Source of the DNA: JBEIJQ01 sp040380145
GTDB lineage: Bacteria; Bacteroidota; Bacteroidia; Chitinophagales; Saprospiraceae
Reading direction: 5' to 3'
Assembly (NCBI GenBank): GCA_040380145.1
Contig: JBEIJQ010000033.1
Span: 1 to 22,224 of the forward strand
DNA length: 22,224 nucleotides
Made by a program: the position numbers and the translations under genes. Shown here piece by piece: positions 7,842 through 14,939 of the stretch. How positions within the stretch are numbered: position 1 is the stretch's first letter; the number at the start of each line of letters is the position of its first letter. The notes under the pieces are model-generated. The model was given only the letters and a program-made list of their open reading frames with translations, did no database searches and was not told the DNA's origin.

Positions 7842-8543
7842 ATGTTCCATACCGTCATCACCGGCGCCACCAAGGGCATAGGCCGGGCCCTCGCCGAAAC
7901 CTTTGCCCGCGAAGGTCACGAACTGGCCGTTTGTGCCCGCAACGCCGAAGAGCTCCAACACTTGGCAGACGACCTTGCCCATCATTTCCCCCGCACCAAG
8001 GTCCACGTGTTCGCCGCCGACCTCGGCAACCGCGAAGGCGCCGAACGCTTCGGCGATTACGTGCAGGGCCTCTGGAACGGCCACGTGGATGTGCTCGTCA
8101 ACAACGCCGGGGTGTTCCTGCCCGGCGGCGTGAGCGATATCGCCGACGACGGCAGTTTCGAGGCCATGCTCCACCTGAACGTGCTCGGCGTGCACTACCT
8201 CACCCGCGCCCTGCTGCCCGGAATGCTGGAACGCCGCTCCGGGCACATCTTCAACCTCTGTTCCATCGCCAGTTTCATGCCCTATGGCGCCTACAGCGTC
8301 TCGAAATTCGCGCTGCTGGGCTACACCAAGAGTCTGCGCAAGGAACTGCTCGACAAGGGGATCCGGGTCACCGCGGTGATGCCCGGCGCCACGCTCACCG
8401 CCTCTTGGGAAGGCGTGCCCCTGCCCGAGGAGCGCTTCATGCCCGCCCTAGACGTGGCCGAGGCCATCCTGTCGGCCTACCACATGAGTCCGAGGACCGT
8501 GGTGGAGGAAATCGTGATGCGGCCACAATTGGGGGATGTTTGA
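7842..8543 (+). CDS. Short-chain dehydrogenase/reductase
   Basis: The 233-aa product is a classical SDR of the Rossmann type. The nucleotide-binding motif TGATKGIG is at residues 7-14, NNAG at 87-90 and the catalytic YSVSK at 151-155 (Tyr151, Lys155). The candidate catalytic Ser (S141 in CSIAS) is about three residues closer to the Tyr than in FabG-like enzymes, so the loop between them seems shortened. The length is normal for the family. CAR after the second strand (residues 31-33) suits NADP(H) more than NAD(H), as inference. The substrate is unknown. The gene appears to have its own promoter and a hairpin terminator, so it is probably monocistronic. Confidence 0.9.
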   Translation: MFHTVITGATKGIGRALAETFAREGHELAVCARNAEELQHLADDLAHHFPRTKVHVFAADLGNREGAERFGDYVQGLWNGHVDVLVNNAGVFLPGGVSDIADDGSFEAMLHLNVLGVHYLTRALLPGMLERRSGHIFNLCSIASFMPYGAYSVSKFALLGYTKSLRKELLDKGIRVTAVMPGATLTASWEGVPLPEERFMPALDVAEAILSAYHMSPRTVVEEIVMRPQLGDV

Positions 8544-8573
8544 GGGGGGGCGAATCCAACCTCTTTCAATGGC

Positions 8574-8612
8574 AAAAACCTGCACTCCCTCCGGGAATAC
8601 AGGTTTTTTTTT
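8574..8612. terminator. Hairpin terminator between convergent genes
   Basis: AAAAACCTG at 8574-8582 pairs with CAGGTTTTT from 8600, and an inner CCC/GGG pair lies between them. On the plus strand the stem runs into nine T, so it should end the dehydrogenase transcript. On the minus strand it ends in five T and could also serve the TerB-like gene, whose stop is at 8627. Confidence 0.75.
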
Positions 8613-8626
8613 ACCAATTTCTCTTT

Positions 8627-9409
8627 TCAAAGCTTGTCCGCGGACAGCTGGCCGAAGTACTGCTCGATGCCTTTTTGGAGGGCGTCGCCGAACTGGTCGG
8701 CGGAGGTGAGGTCGGCCACATTGCCGGTGTATTCGAATCGGATATCGGCCTTGCGCATGCGCACGAAGCAGAATGTTTTGGAGCGCGAGGCGGGGTTGGT
8801 ACACGCCAAAGTCAGGAAATTGGGCGTGTAGTTGACCTCTGCCTTGGAGCCGAAACGAGCAGCGGCCCAGTCGTTCACGGCGCGCAGGATGTCGATCAGA
8901 TGGGCGGGATAGGCTTTTTCGGACAACATTTTCTCGAAGGCGTTCCAACCCGTGTAGCGGGTCTTGCCGCCCACGATGATGAAGTCCTGGAGCTCGTCTT
9001 CCACATCCACGACGAGGTCGCCCTCCAGCTCCTGCACTTGGTACAGCAGACGAGCCACGGCCTTTTCGGTGGGTATGTCGAGGGCTTCGGCCAGCGTGAG
9101 GATGTTGGCGATTTCGTCTTCGGTGACGACGCCGTCGGCCAAAATGGTGGTGATGGCGGCCTCGAAAACCTTGGGCTTGTCTTCGGCTCCGAATTTCTCG
9201 GCGCTTTTGTACAACAGGTCGGTCAGCTGCTCGTCGGTGAACAGGTGGGCCATCGAAACGACCTGTTTGACCGAAGCCGCGAGGCCGGGCAATTCGGTAT
9301 CGCTTTCGAGGTCGGACAGCAACTGCAGGTTTTCCTTTTCGTCGAATTCGCCGTCGGCCAGGATGGACACGGCGATGACGGTGGCCAGTTCGTTGAGGTG
9401 TTCTTTCAT
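8627..9409 (-). CDS. TerB-like protein with C-terminal domain shared with the KAP NTPase
   Basis: The 260-aa product has two parts. Residues 1-145 are helical and acidic, with repeated SILADGEFDEKE (15-26) and TILADGVVTEDE (88-99) motifs typical of TerB-like (tellurite resistance B) folds, whose paired acidic sites can bind metal. Residues 148-260 form a separate domain, 73% identical by my count (82 of 113) to the C-terminus of the KAP NTPase encoded upstream, ending in the same QLSADKL. I do not recognise this domain. It contains a conserved YTPNFLTL strand and an RMRKADIRFEY stretch. TerB proteins occur in stress and phage-response gene sets, so a role in such a response is plausible but not shown. 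The start at 9409 is the only ATG that keeps the full first TerB repeat. It is the last gene of the minus-strand cluster. Confidence 0.75.
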   Translation of the reverse strand: MKEHLNELATVIAVSILADGEFDEKENLQLLSDLESDTELPGLAASVKQVVSMAHLFTDEQLTDLLYKSAEKFGAEDKPKVFEAAITTILADGVVTEDEIANILTLAEALDIPTEKAVARLLYQVQELEGDLVVDVEDELQDFIIVGGKTRYTGWNAFEKMLSEKAYPAHLIDILRAVNDWAAARFGSKAEVNYTPNFLTLACTNPASRSKTFCFVRMRKADIRFEYTGNVADLTSADQFGDALQKGIEQYFGQLSADKL

Positions 9410-9431
9410 GGGATAAAGGGGATTTCAGGGG

Positions 9432-9587
9432 TTACCAAAAAAAGAATCTTTTTTTCTTGACGGTTTTCTTTTTTGCGGCGCGGGCCTTGGCCAGTCGTTC
9501 GGCCACTTCTTTGCCCTTTTTGGTGCGCATGTCCAACTTGCCGTCGGCTCTTCTTTTGGCAATGATCTTTCTGGTTTTGGTTGCCAT
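9432..9587 (-). CDS. 51-aa very basic small protein
   Basis: ATG at 9587 opens a 51-codon frame ending in TAA at 9432-9434. The product is rich in Lys, Arg and Ala, starts MATKTRKIIAKRRADGK, has a helical middle (GKEVAERLAKARAAKKK) and ends in an odd KKKRFFFW tail. Codon choice (GCC, GGC, GAC, CTG, GTG) resembles the neighbours, which argues for a real gene. An in-frame ATG at 9599 would add four residues (MFTT). The high positive charge suggests nucleic-acid binding, but I do not recognise a family. It sits 22 bp before the TerB-like gene on the same strand, so the two are probably cotranscribed. Confidence 0.55.
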   Translation of the reverse strand: MATKTRKIIAKRRADGKLDMRTKKGKEVAERLAKARAAKKKTVKKKRFFFW

Positions 9588-9710
9588 GGTGGTAAACATT
9601 GGGTTCGCTCCTACTCTGCGGGCTTTTCGGAATCCGCCCCCGAACTCACCTATCGGGCCAGGCCGTTTTTTTTGTCAGTGGTAGCGGGCTCCACTTTTTT
9701 GGGAAAATAT

Positions 9711-9736
9711 TTTTTCTGAAAAATCTTTCAGAAAAA
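9711..9736. repeat. A/T-rich perfect inverted repeat after the KAP NTPase gene
   Basis: TTTTTCTGAAA at 9711-9721 and TTTCAGAAAAA at 9726-9736 form an 11-bp perfect stem with a 4-base loop, 30 bp downstream of the KAP gene stop on the minus strand. The RNA stem is not followed at once by a U run on the minus strand, so it may be a weak terminator, an mRNA-end stabiliser or a protein site. It may reduce read-through into the two genes that follow. Confidence 0.5.
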
Positions 9737-9765
9737 GCGTTTCATCGGCTTTCGCTGCCCTATAA

Positions 9766-11538
9766 TCACAGCTTGTCGGCGGAAAGTTGGTCGAAATAGG
9801 TTTCGATGCCGCGCCGCAGGTCGTCGCCGAACTGTTCGGCCGATGCGATTTCCACGGCGTTGCCCGCAAACTCGAATCGGATGTCGGCCCGGCGCATCCG
9901 CACATAGCAGAAGGTTTTGGAGCGCGTGGCCGGGTTGGTGCACGAAAGCGTCAGGAAGTTGGGCGTGAAATTCACATCGGCTTTGCGGCCAAAGCGCGCC
10001 GTTGCCCAATCGTTGACGGCCTTGAGCGCCCCGACAAGTTTGGCGGGGTAATTTTTGTCGGCCAGCATTTTTTCGAAGGCGGTCCAGCCGCCGTATCGGG
10101 TCTTCCCGCTGGCCTGCTTGGGCTGGTCGAAGGCCTGTACATCGGTCACCGCCGAAAGCGCCAAGAGCTTGCTGATGGTCAGTCCCAGGTTTTCGCCCTC
10201 GGGCAGTAGTTTGTACATCAGGTTGAACATCAACGAAATCTGCACGGCTCGGTTGGAAAGGTAACTGTCGCGTTCGCAGATGCGGAAAATGATGCGTTCC
10301 CATTCTTCGTCGAATTCCTCTGACTCGGCGAGTTTTTGTTTCTCAACCTCGGTGAGTTCCCGCAGTTTCAGCTGCCGGGCGAGGTTTTCGTTCCAGCTTC
10401 GGAAATCGCTTTCGATGCAGAGCGTTTTGTACATCACCGGATAGGCAATCTGGATGCAGATCAGCGCAAAATTGAGCAGCAGCTGGTGGTCCTCCTCCGG
10501 CTGCGACTCTGCGGAGTCGTCCTCGTGGCCGATGATGGTGATGAGCGAGACCGTGTTCATCAACCGCTTCATGGAACGCGGATTGGTCCCCACGCTGAGG
10601 TTGCAGAAGTTGGTCAGGTGCTGGGCCAGGGTTTCGTTGGACGCTTTGTCCTTCGACAAGTATCCGATGCGGATCAGGCTCGAGAGCAGGAACTGGTCGA
10701 TCGAGTACGAGGCCACGGGCATCGAAAAGGGCATCTGGATGATCTTGTCGAAAAAAGACCGGAATTCGCGCTCGTTCTTGTCGGTCAGTTCGCCGAACTT
10801 GGGCTTGAGGCCCTTGACCACCACATCGTAATCGATGGCGAGGATGAAAATGCAGCTTTCGAGGTCGAAGATGTTTTTCAGCAGTTCGAGGATCTGTACG
10901 GCCACTGGCGGATCGATGCGGTCGAGGTCGTCCACGAACACGATGAAGCCTTTTTTGGGAGAACCGTTCTGGGCGTCTTTTTCGAGGCAGTTGTTGATGG
11001 CCTGTTGCAGGTCATCGCGCAGTTGCTTGATGGTCTGCTGGGACTGCTCGCGTTCCATCAGCGATTCCACCATGTCCACGGCCTTTCCGCCCGCTACCAC
11101 CTCGGTGGCGCTGGCGGCGGCCCCCCGCAGCAGTTTGCTGCCGAGGCCCAGCACGCTGCGGCCGAGTTTTTGGAGGTCGGATTTGTGGCGGCTGTCGATG
11201 ATTTTCAGCACCTGGGTGCTGATGCTGGTGACAATGGAAACAAGGGTTTCCTCGGGGCTTCTCAGCAGGGAGTACTGCCATGTGTTCACCCAAATGCTGT
11301 AAAAAGGGTGTGTGTGCGATTTGAAATCCTCCGGCCGCGCATAATTGCCGCACAGCGAATCCTGGAGGCTGTTCATCAGCGAAGTCTTGCCGCTGCCCCA
11401 TTCCCCTTGGATCGCGATGGTGATCGGCGTGTCGGAGTGGTGCACAAAACGGATAAGGCCCTTTTTGTACTTGTCGATGCCGAACAGGTCGTCCTCGTGG
11501 GGACGCTTGGGGATATCTACGATGCTGGAAAAGTGCAT
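9766..11538 (-). CDS. KAP-family P-loop NTPase with unusual C-terminal domain
   Basis: The 590-aa product is a KAP-type STAND-like NTPase. Walker A GEWGSGKTS is at residues 45-53, the WVNTWQY strand typical of the family at 83-89, and Walker B FIVFVDDLDRID at 198-209. An insert between them (about 126-160, rich in Gly and Ala) sits where KAP proteins often carry membrane helices, but here it is only weakly hydrophobic. Residues 478-590 form a separate domain nearly the same as the C-terminus of the TerB-like protein. KAP NTPases are usually linked to membrane-associated processes and to phage exclusion (F-plasmid PifA). The longer frame to 11829 overlaps the neighbouring gene; the ATG at 11538 gives a normal KAP start, 26 bp after that gene's stop. 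Confidence 0.85.
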   Translation of the reverse strand: MHFSSIVDIPKRPHEDDLFGIDKYKKGLIRFVHHSDTPITIAIQGEWGSGKTSLMNSLQDSLCGNYARPEDFKSHTHPFYSIWVNTWQYSLLRSPEETLVSIVTSISTQVLKIIDSRHKSDLQKLGRSVLGLGSKLLRGAAASATEVVAGGKAVDMVESLMEREQSQQTIKQLRDDLQQAINNCLEKDAQNGSPKKGFIVFVDDLDRIDPPVAVQILELLKNIFDLESCIFILAIDYDVVVKGLKPKFGELTDKNEREFRSFFDKIIQMPFSMPVASYSIDQFLLSSLIRIGYLSKDKASNETLAQHLTNFCNLSVGTNPRSMKRLMNTVSLITIIGHEDDSAESQPEEDHQLLLNFALICIQIAYPVMYKTLCIESDFRSWNENLARQLKLRELTEVEKQKLAESEEFDEEWERIIFRICERDSYLSNRAVQISLMFNLMYKLLPEGENLGLTISKLLALSAVTDVQAFDQPKQASGKTRYGGWTAFEKMLADKNYPAKLVGALKAVNDWATARFGRKADVNFTPNFLTLSCTNPATRSKTFCYVRMRRADIRFEFAGNAVEIASAEQFGDDLRRGIETYFDQLSADKL

Positions 11539-11564
11539 AAGGCGTCGAGGGTGGATTGACCGGA

Positions 11565-12197
11565 TCAGTTTCCGCTTCCGGAGAGCACGAAGTACAGTGC
11601 GATGGCGATCAGCAGCAGGACGGGGATCGCCAAAAGCCAGACGGGAAATTTCTTGGCCGGAGCCTGCAAGGCCGCCAATACCTGCGGATGGACGATCTCC
11701 AACGAATACCCCCCTTTGGAAAAGGGCTTGCTCTTGTCGTGTTCCACCACGCGCACCCCGTAAGTCTCCACTTGCTGGATCAGGTTCTGCAGGTCGTGCT
11801 CGCCGGTCTCGGTGTCGCTCGACTCCCAAGACTTGGACACGAGGATTTCGGTGCCGTCCTTCAAGCGGAAAGTTTCGCCCTCGCCCGTGAAGTGCGAGGC
11901 GTTGAGATCAAGTCCCTGCGCCTCGTACTCCCCGCGGATGGAACCGGGCTGGAAGACCCCGTACGGCCGGGCAGTGTAGGGCTTGAAGAGGGATTTGTAG
12001 TTTTTGGGCGCGGCCGAGTTCACCGAATCGGGCAGGATGGTTTTCAGTTCCTCCAGCGTGGCGTCCGGATACAACTGCAGCACCGCATCCACGACGCCGA
12101 GTGCGGTGCGGTTCATGGCGCGTCCGGACACTTGGATGGCACCGGAAGTCAGCAGGGCTTTTTGCTCTGCGGTCAATTTTTCCAAAACCTTGATCAT
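11565..12197 (-). CDS. Tail-anchored membrane protein of unknown function
   Basis: The 210-aa product has no signal peptide but ends in one hydrophobic helix (residues 185-205) followed by five small residues, so it is probably anchored by its C-terminus with residues 1-180 in the cytoplasm. The N-terminal 60 residues are helical. The middle (70-150) contains YGVFQPGSI, GETFRLKDGTEILVSKSW and a region rich in acidic residues. I do not recognise the fold. It lies 26 bp upstream of the KAP NTPase gene on the same strand and should be in the same operon, which suggests it places the NTPase system at the membrane. A small inverted repeat (CGGAC/GTCCG) lies upstream near 12218-12231. Confidence 0.8.
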   Translation of the reverse strand: MIKVLEKLTAEQKALLTSGAIQVSGRAMNRTALGVVDAVLQLYPDATLEELKTILPDSVNSAAPKNYKSLFKPYTARPYGVFQPGSIRGEYEAQGLDLNASHFTGEGETFRLKDGTEILVSKSWESSDTETGEHDLQNLIQQVETYGVRVVEHDKSKPFSKGGYSLEIVHPQVLAALQAPAKKFPVWLLAIPVLLLIAIALYFVLSGSGN

Positions 12198-12278
12198 AAG
12201 AAAAGAAATTGTGATCGGACGGTTGTCCGTTCGCGTACTGAGGTCGGTTTGTGGGGGCGGGATCGGCGATCGGTCGGA

Positions 12279-12653
12279 TCAGAACCAGCTCGGTTCGGCC
12301 TTCATGATCTCGGAGCCGCCGTTGTTTTTCACCCAGGTGTTGTACTCGTTGAGCGACATGCTGTTGCTGTCGGCGAGGGACTGGTAGTTGCGGCCGTTTT
12401 TTTGGTACATGATCTCCACGCGGCTGCCGAAGGCGGCCTCATAGCGGCTTTCGAAGGTGCCCACGTTCATGCCCGCGTTGGTGCTGAGCTCACCGGCGCT
12501 TTTCTTGGAGCGCACCGAGGCGTGGGTCTGGTCCCAGCCCACGACCTTGCCGTCGGCATCGAAAAAGCGCAGGAACAGATAGGGATACTTCATGGACCAT
12601 TCGCGGGCGATGGATTTCAGTTTTTTGTTGCCGGTGAATGCGATTTCGGACAT
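12279..12653 (-). CDS. Small protein of unknown function (124 aa)
   Basis: The 124-aa product is compact, with an N-terminal AFTGNKKLKSIAREW stretch, YPYLFLRFF at residues 23-31, MNVGTFESRYEAAFG at 62-76 and LNEYNTWVKNNGG at 101-113. It resembles a group of small conserved hypothetical proteins I associate with Bacteroidota, but no function is known to me. No signal peptide or membrane segment is seen. It is the first gene of the minus-strand cluster, 81 bp upstream of the tail-anchored protein gene. Its place in the cluster rests on shared strand and spacing. Confidence 0.75.
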   Translation of the reverse strand: MSEIAFTGNKKLKSIAREWSMKYPYLFLRFFDADGKVVGWDQTHASVRSKKSAGELSTNAGMNVGTFESRYEAAFGSRVEIMYQKNGRNYQSLADSNSMSLNEYNTWVKNNGGSEIMKAEPSWF

Positions 12654-12856
12654 GGGTCGTCGTTTTTTTTCCTACTCGTAAGGCTTTTCGGTTTCGCCCC
12701 GTTTTTTTGTGAGGTTTCTGGGCTCCTCGGTACAGAATCTTAATCCGACCGCTAATGTATCCGAGGGCACCAGATTAAAAAAGTTCAACTCAGGTCAAGT
12801 TCGGGGCCGCCCGAAGCGAGATCGCGCGGGTGCTTTGTACAGCAGCAGAGCCGCCT

Positions 12857-13945
12857 TCAAGGCCGGTGGCTGAGCAGGCCGTTCATGTCGAAATACGGCA
12901 GGCTGTATTGGAGATGCTTGGAAAAAACGGCCTCGGGGAGAAGCCGGTATTCGTCCCTGAACAAGGTTTTGAGAGCATCGTGCCAAGAATCCGGAAGGGA
13001 GGCGTGCAAGAGCGTCTCCGCCATGGTGTGGAATAGGATTTTCCGTTCGGTGCGCGAAAGTTCGGGCCGCAGTTTGCCGCACAGGTCCAACAAGAAAAGC
13101 GCGTATTCGGCCAATTCGTTCGCCGTGGCCCCGGTCAGCTGCAGATACCAGAGCCAGTAGGCCTTGAATCTGATATAGGGGAAAATGTACGCCCCACCCC
13201 GGAGCGCCTCTACATCCGTACTGCCGCCGTACAGCGCCGATCCGATCGCAAGCGCCTTTTCCGGTCGTTTTTGCAGAAAATGGTGGCGGAACAACACGCA
13301 GTGCCCGAAAACGAAGTCCCGGAACTGCTTCAGGTCACTGGCGGCGTCCACGCCTTCCAAGTAATGGGCGTAGGCCCTGTCGTAGTGGCGGATCCGAAAT
13401 TTCGGATCGTGCCCCAGTTCCATAAAAAATTCCCGTACAAAGGGTTGCCCGGCAAAGGAACGGAAAAACCATTCCGGCCGCGTGTTTTTCAACAAACTGT
13501 CGAAAAGGGAAATGCCGATGCTTTCCTTGAAGGCCACCGGTGCATCTTGCAAGTGCTCGAAAAAATCGGCCAACGGCTTGGCGCTACGGGTTTCGATGCA
13601 GTAGTAGAACAAACTGTTCGACGGTCCGCCCAAGGTGTTGATACCGTTCAGGTGCAGCATTTCCCGCTCGGGCTGGAGGCTTTCCAAGAAATCGGGACTG
13701 TCGCGGAAACCCACGAACCGGCACAGCACATCTAATGTGTTCTTGTACGGGCTGTGCCGGTCGGGCTGGAAAAACATGCGGTAGATGGTAGATTCCGACA
13801 GGTAGCTGAAGCCTTCTTGTACAAGGATATCGGACAGTTTGGCGCAGTCGGGCTTGTTGGTAATCACATAGCCGATCTTGTCCGACAGCGCCTTGCGGAG
13901 GCGATCGGTGGCGAATGGGTCGAACTGTATCTTTCGGGTGGGCAT
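12857..13945 (-). CDS. Putative HTH transcriptional regulator with helical C-terminal region
   Basis: From the ATG at 13945 the product is 362 aa. Residues about 34-80 (LSDILVQEGFSYLSESTIYRMFF then YKNTLDVLCRFVGF) look like a helix-turn-helix in which the SESTIYR helix would read DNA, as in some Bacteroidota regulators. The rest is helical and rich in aromatic residues, without membrane segments, possibly a TPR-like sensing or dimer region. The frame is open to 14119, but those 58 codons look non-coding, so the inner start is preferred. It lies upstream of the KAP/TerB cluster on the same strand with 203 bp between, so it may regulate that cluster; this is inference. The regulator label itself is tentative. 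Confidence 0.6.
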   Translation of the reverse strand: MPTRKIQFDPFATDRLRKALSDKIGYVITNKPDCAKLSDILVQEGFSYLSESTIYRMFFQPDRHSPYKNTLDVLCRFVGFRDSPDFLESLQPEREMLHLNGINTLGGPSNSLFYYCIETRSAKPLADFFEHLQDAPVAFKESIGISLFDSLLKNTRPEWFFRSFAGQPFVREFFMELGHDPKFRIRHYDRAYAHYLEGVDAASDLKQFRDFVFGHCVLFRHHFLQKRPEKALAIGSALYGGSTDVEALRGGAYIFPYIRFKAYWLWYLQLTGATANELAEYALFLLDLCGKLRPELSRTERKILFHTMAETLLHASLPDSWHDALKTLFRDEYRLLPEAVFSKHLQYSLPYFDMNGLLSHRP

Positions 13946-14172
13946 ATCCGGTGGGGCCTCTTGGGCCGAACCAACGATGGGAGCGGTATTAGGGAATCCT
14001 GCGCGGCGATCTGCTTTGCTCACTTCTCTGCTTTTCCAAGGTTGGTCCGGTGCTTCTGGGCGATTCTTTCCACAAATCAACCCATTTTCGGCCAAGAAAC
14101 CCAGGTCAAGTTGGGCCAACTTTTGGCTTTTCCATTTTCCTCAAAAAAAAGGTCTTACGACGGCGACGGACA

Positions 14173-14204
14173 CAAAAAAACCGCGCCCAAAAGGACGCGG
14201 TTTT
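14173..14204 (-). terminator. Rho-independent terminator of the tRNA-Ala gene
   Basis: On the minus strand AAAACCGCGTCC pairs with GGGCGCGGTTTT across a TTTT loop (12 pairs including one G-U), and the T run continues to eight. It begins 8 bp after the tRNA end. Confidence 0.85.
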
Positions 14205-14211
14205 CGCGGGG

Positions 14212-14284
<73 letters not shown>

Positions 14285-14488
14285 GCTTGTTTGCTTGGAC
14301 GGGGGCTTTCCCCTCGGATGCGGACGCAAAGGTAATTCCACTTTTGGGATTTGCAAGGCTTCCGCGAAAAAAAATGGTCCGAGGGAGAAAAAATTTTGCC
14401 GATTGGGGCGGGCGGATTATTTTTGGGGAAAATTGTCGCCCGCGACAACTGTCTTTATCCAGACCTTCATCTTTCAATAAACCCGATC

Positions 14489-14866
14489 ATGAAGCGCATC
14501 GCCACTCTTTTTGCCGTCGTGCTGTCCATGGGCTCCACGGCCCTCAGTGCCCAAAAAAACACGGACGCCGCGGCGTTCAACGCCGAAATCCAACGCTTGG
14601 AGACCCGCCGCGCGGCCGGTCAGCTCAGCGACGAGCAGTTCGACAGGCAAGTGCTCAAGCTCAAGAAGCACTATGCGCAGCCCGTGGCCGCCGCTGCGCC
14701 CGCCAATCGGGAAACGGCTCTGGTGCCGGAAGCCACCACGCCCGTCGTGGCCAAGCGCACGCTGGTGGCCCTGTACGAATCCGGCCAGCTCTCCGAAGCG
14801 GAGTTCCGCCGCCGGGTGGCCGAATTGCGCCAACAGCCGAACGGCCAGGCCGCTCCCCAAAAATAA
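14489..14866 (+). CDS. Secreted protein with two SHOCT-like motifs
   Basis: The 125-aa product begins with a clear signal peptide (MKRIATLFAVVLSMG, likely cut after Ala21). The mature part has two copies of a short SHOCT-like helical hairpin: RLETRRAAGQLSDEQFDRQV (37-56) and LYESGQLSEAEFRRRVAEL (95-113), joined by an Ala/Pro-rich linker. SHOCT motifs usually sit once at the end of membrane or cytoplasmic proteins and are thought to help oligomerise. Two copies in a small periplasmic protein are unusual. Function unknown. The ATG at 14489 directly precedes the signal peptide; longer versions would bury it. A perfect hairpin terminator follows. Confidence 0.75.
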   Translation: MKRIATLFAVVLSMGSTALSAQKNTDAAAFNAEIQRLETRRAAGQLSDEQFDRQVLKLKKHYAQPVAAAAPANRETALVPEATTPVVAKRTLVALYESGQLSEAEFRRRVAELRQQPNGQAAPQK

Positions 14867-14876
14867 TCGGGCGGTA

Positions 14877-14926
14877 CCCAACAAAAAGGTCCGGCAGGGA
14901 AAAACCTGCCGGACCTTTTTGTTGGG
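14877..14926. terminator. Bidirectional hairpin terminator (22-bp perfect stem)
   Basis: The arms 14877-14898 and 14905-14926 are exact reverse complements around a 6-base loop, with GGTCCGGCAGG as the GC-rich core flanked by five A and five T. It lies between convergent genes and should end both transcripts. Confidence 0.92.
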
Positions 14927-14939
14927 ACGAACCGCTGTT

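Noticed and set aside
6613..8543. TIR, DUF2256 and SDR as one defence operon (for example Thoeris-like)
   Set aside because: The dehydrogenase has its own promoter-like element and terminator 233 bp away, no ThsA-like effector is present, and the TIR catalytic glutamate seems to be missing.
8627..9409. Tellurite resistance (ter) operon
   Set aside because: Only a TerB-like domain is present; no TerC, TerD or TerZ-type gene lies in the window.
11539..11829. N-terminal extension of the KAP NTPase
   Set aside because: The 97 extra codons overlap the tail-anchored protein gene and are Arg/Gly/Ala-rich without family likeness.
8627..13945. Integrated mobile element using the tRNA-Ala gene as attachment site
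   Set aside because: No integrase or transposase is seen, and I found no copy of the tRNA 3' end near the other side of the cluster.
13946..14211. Additional gene between the HTH gene and the tRNA
   Set aside because: Open frames here have no recognisable motif or start context; the stretch looks like promoter and tRNA terminator sequence only.
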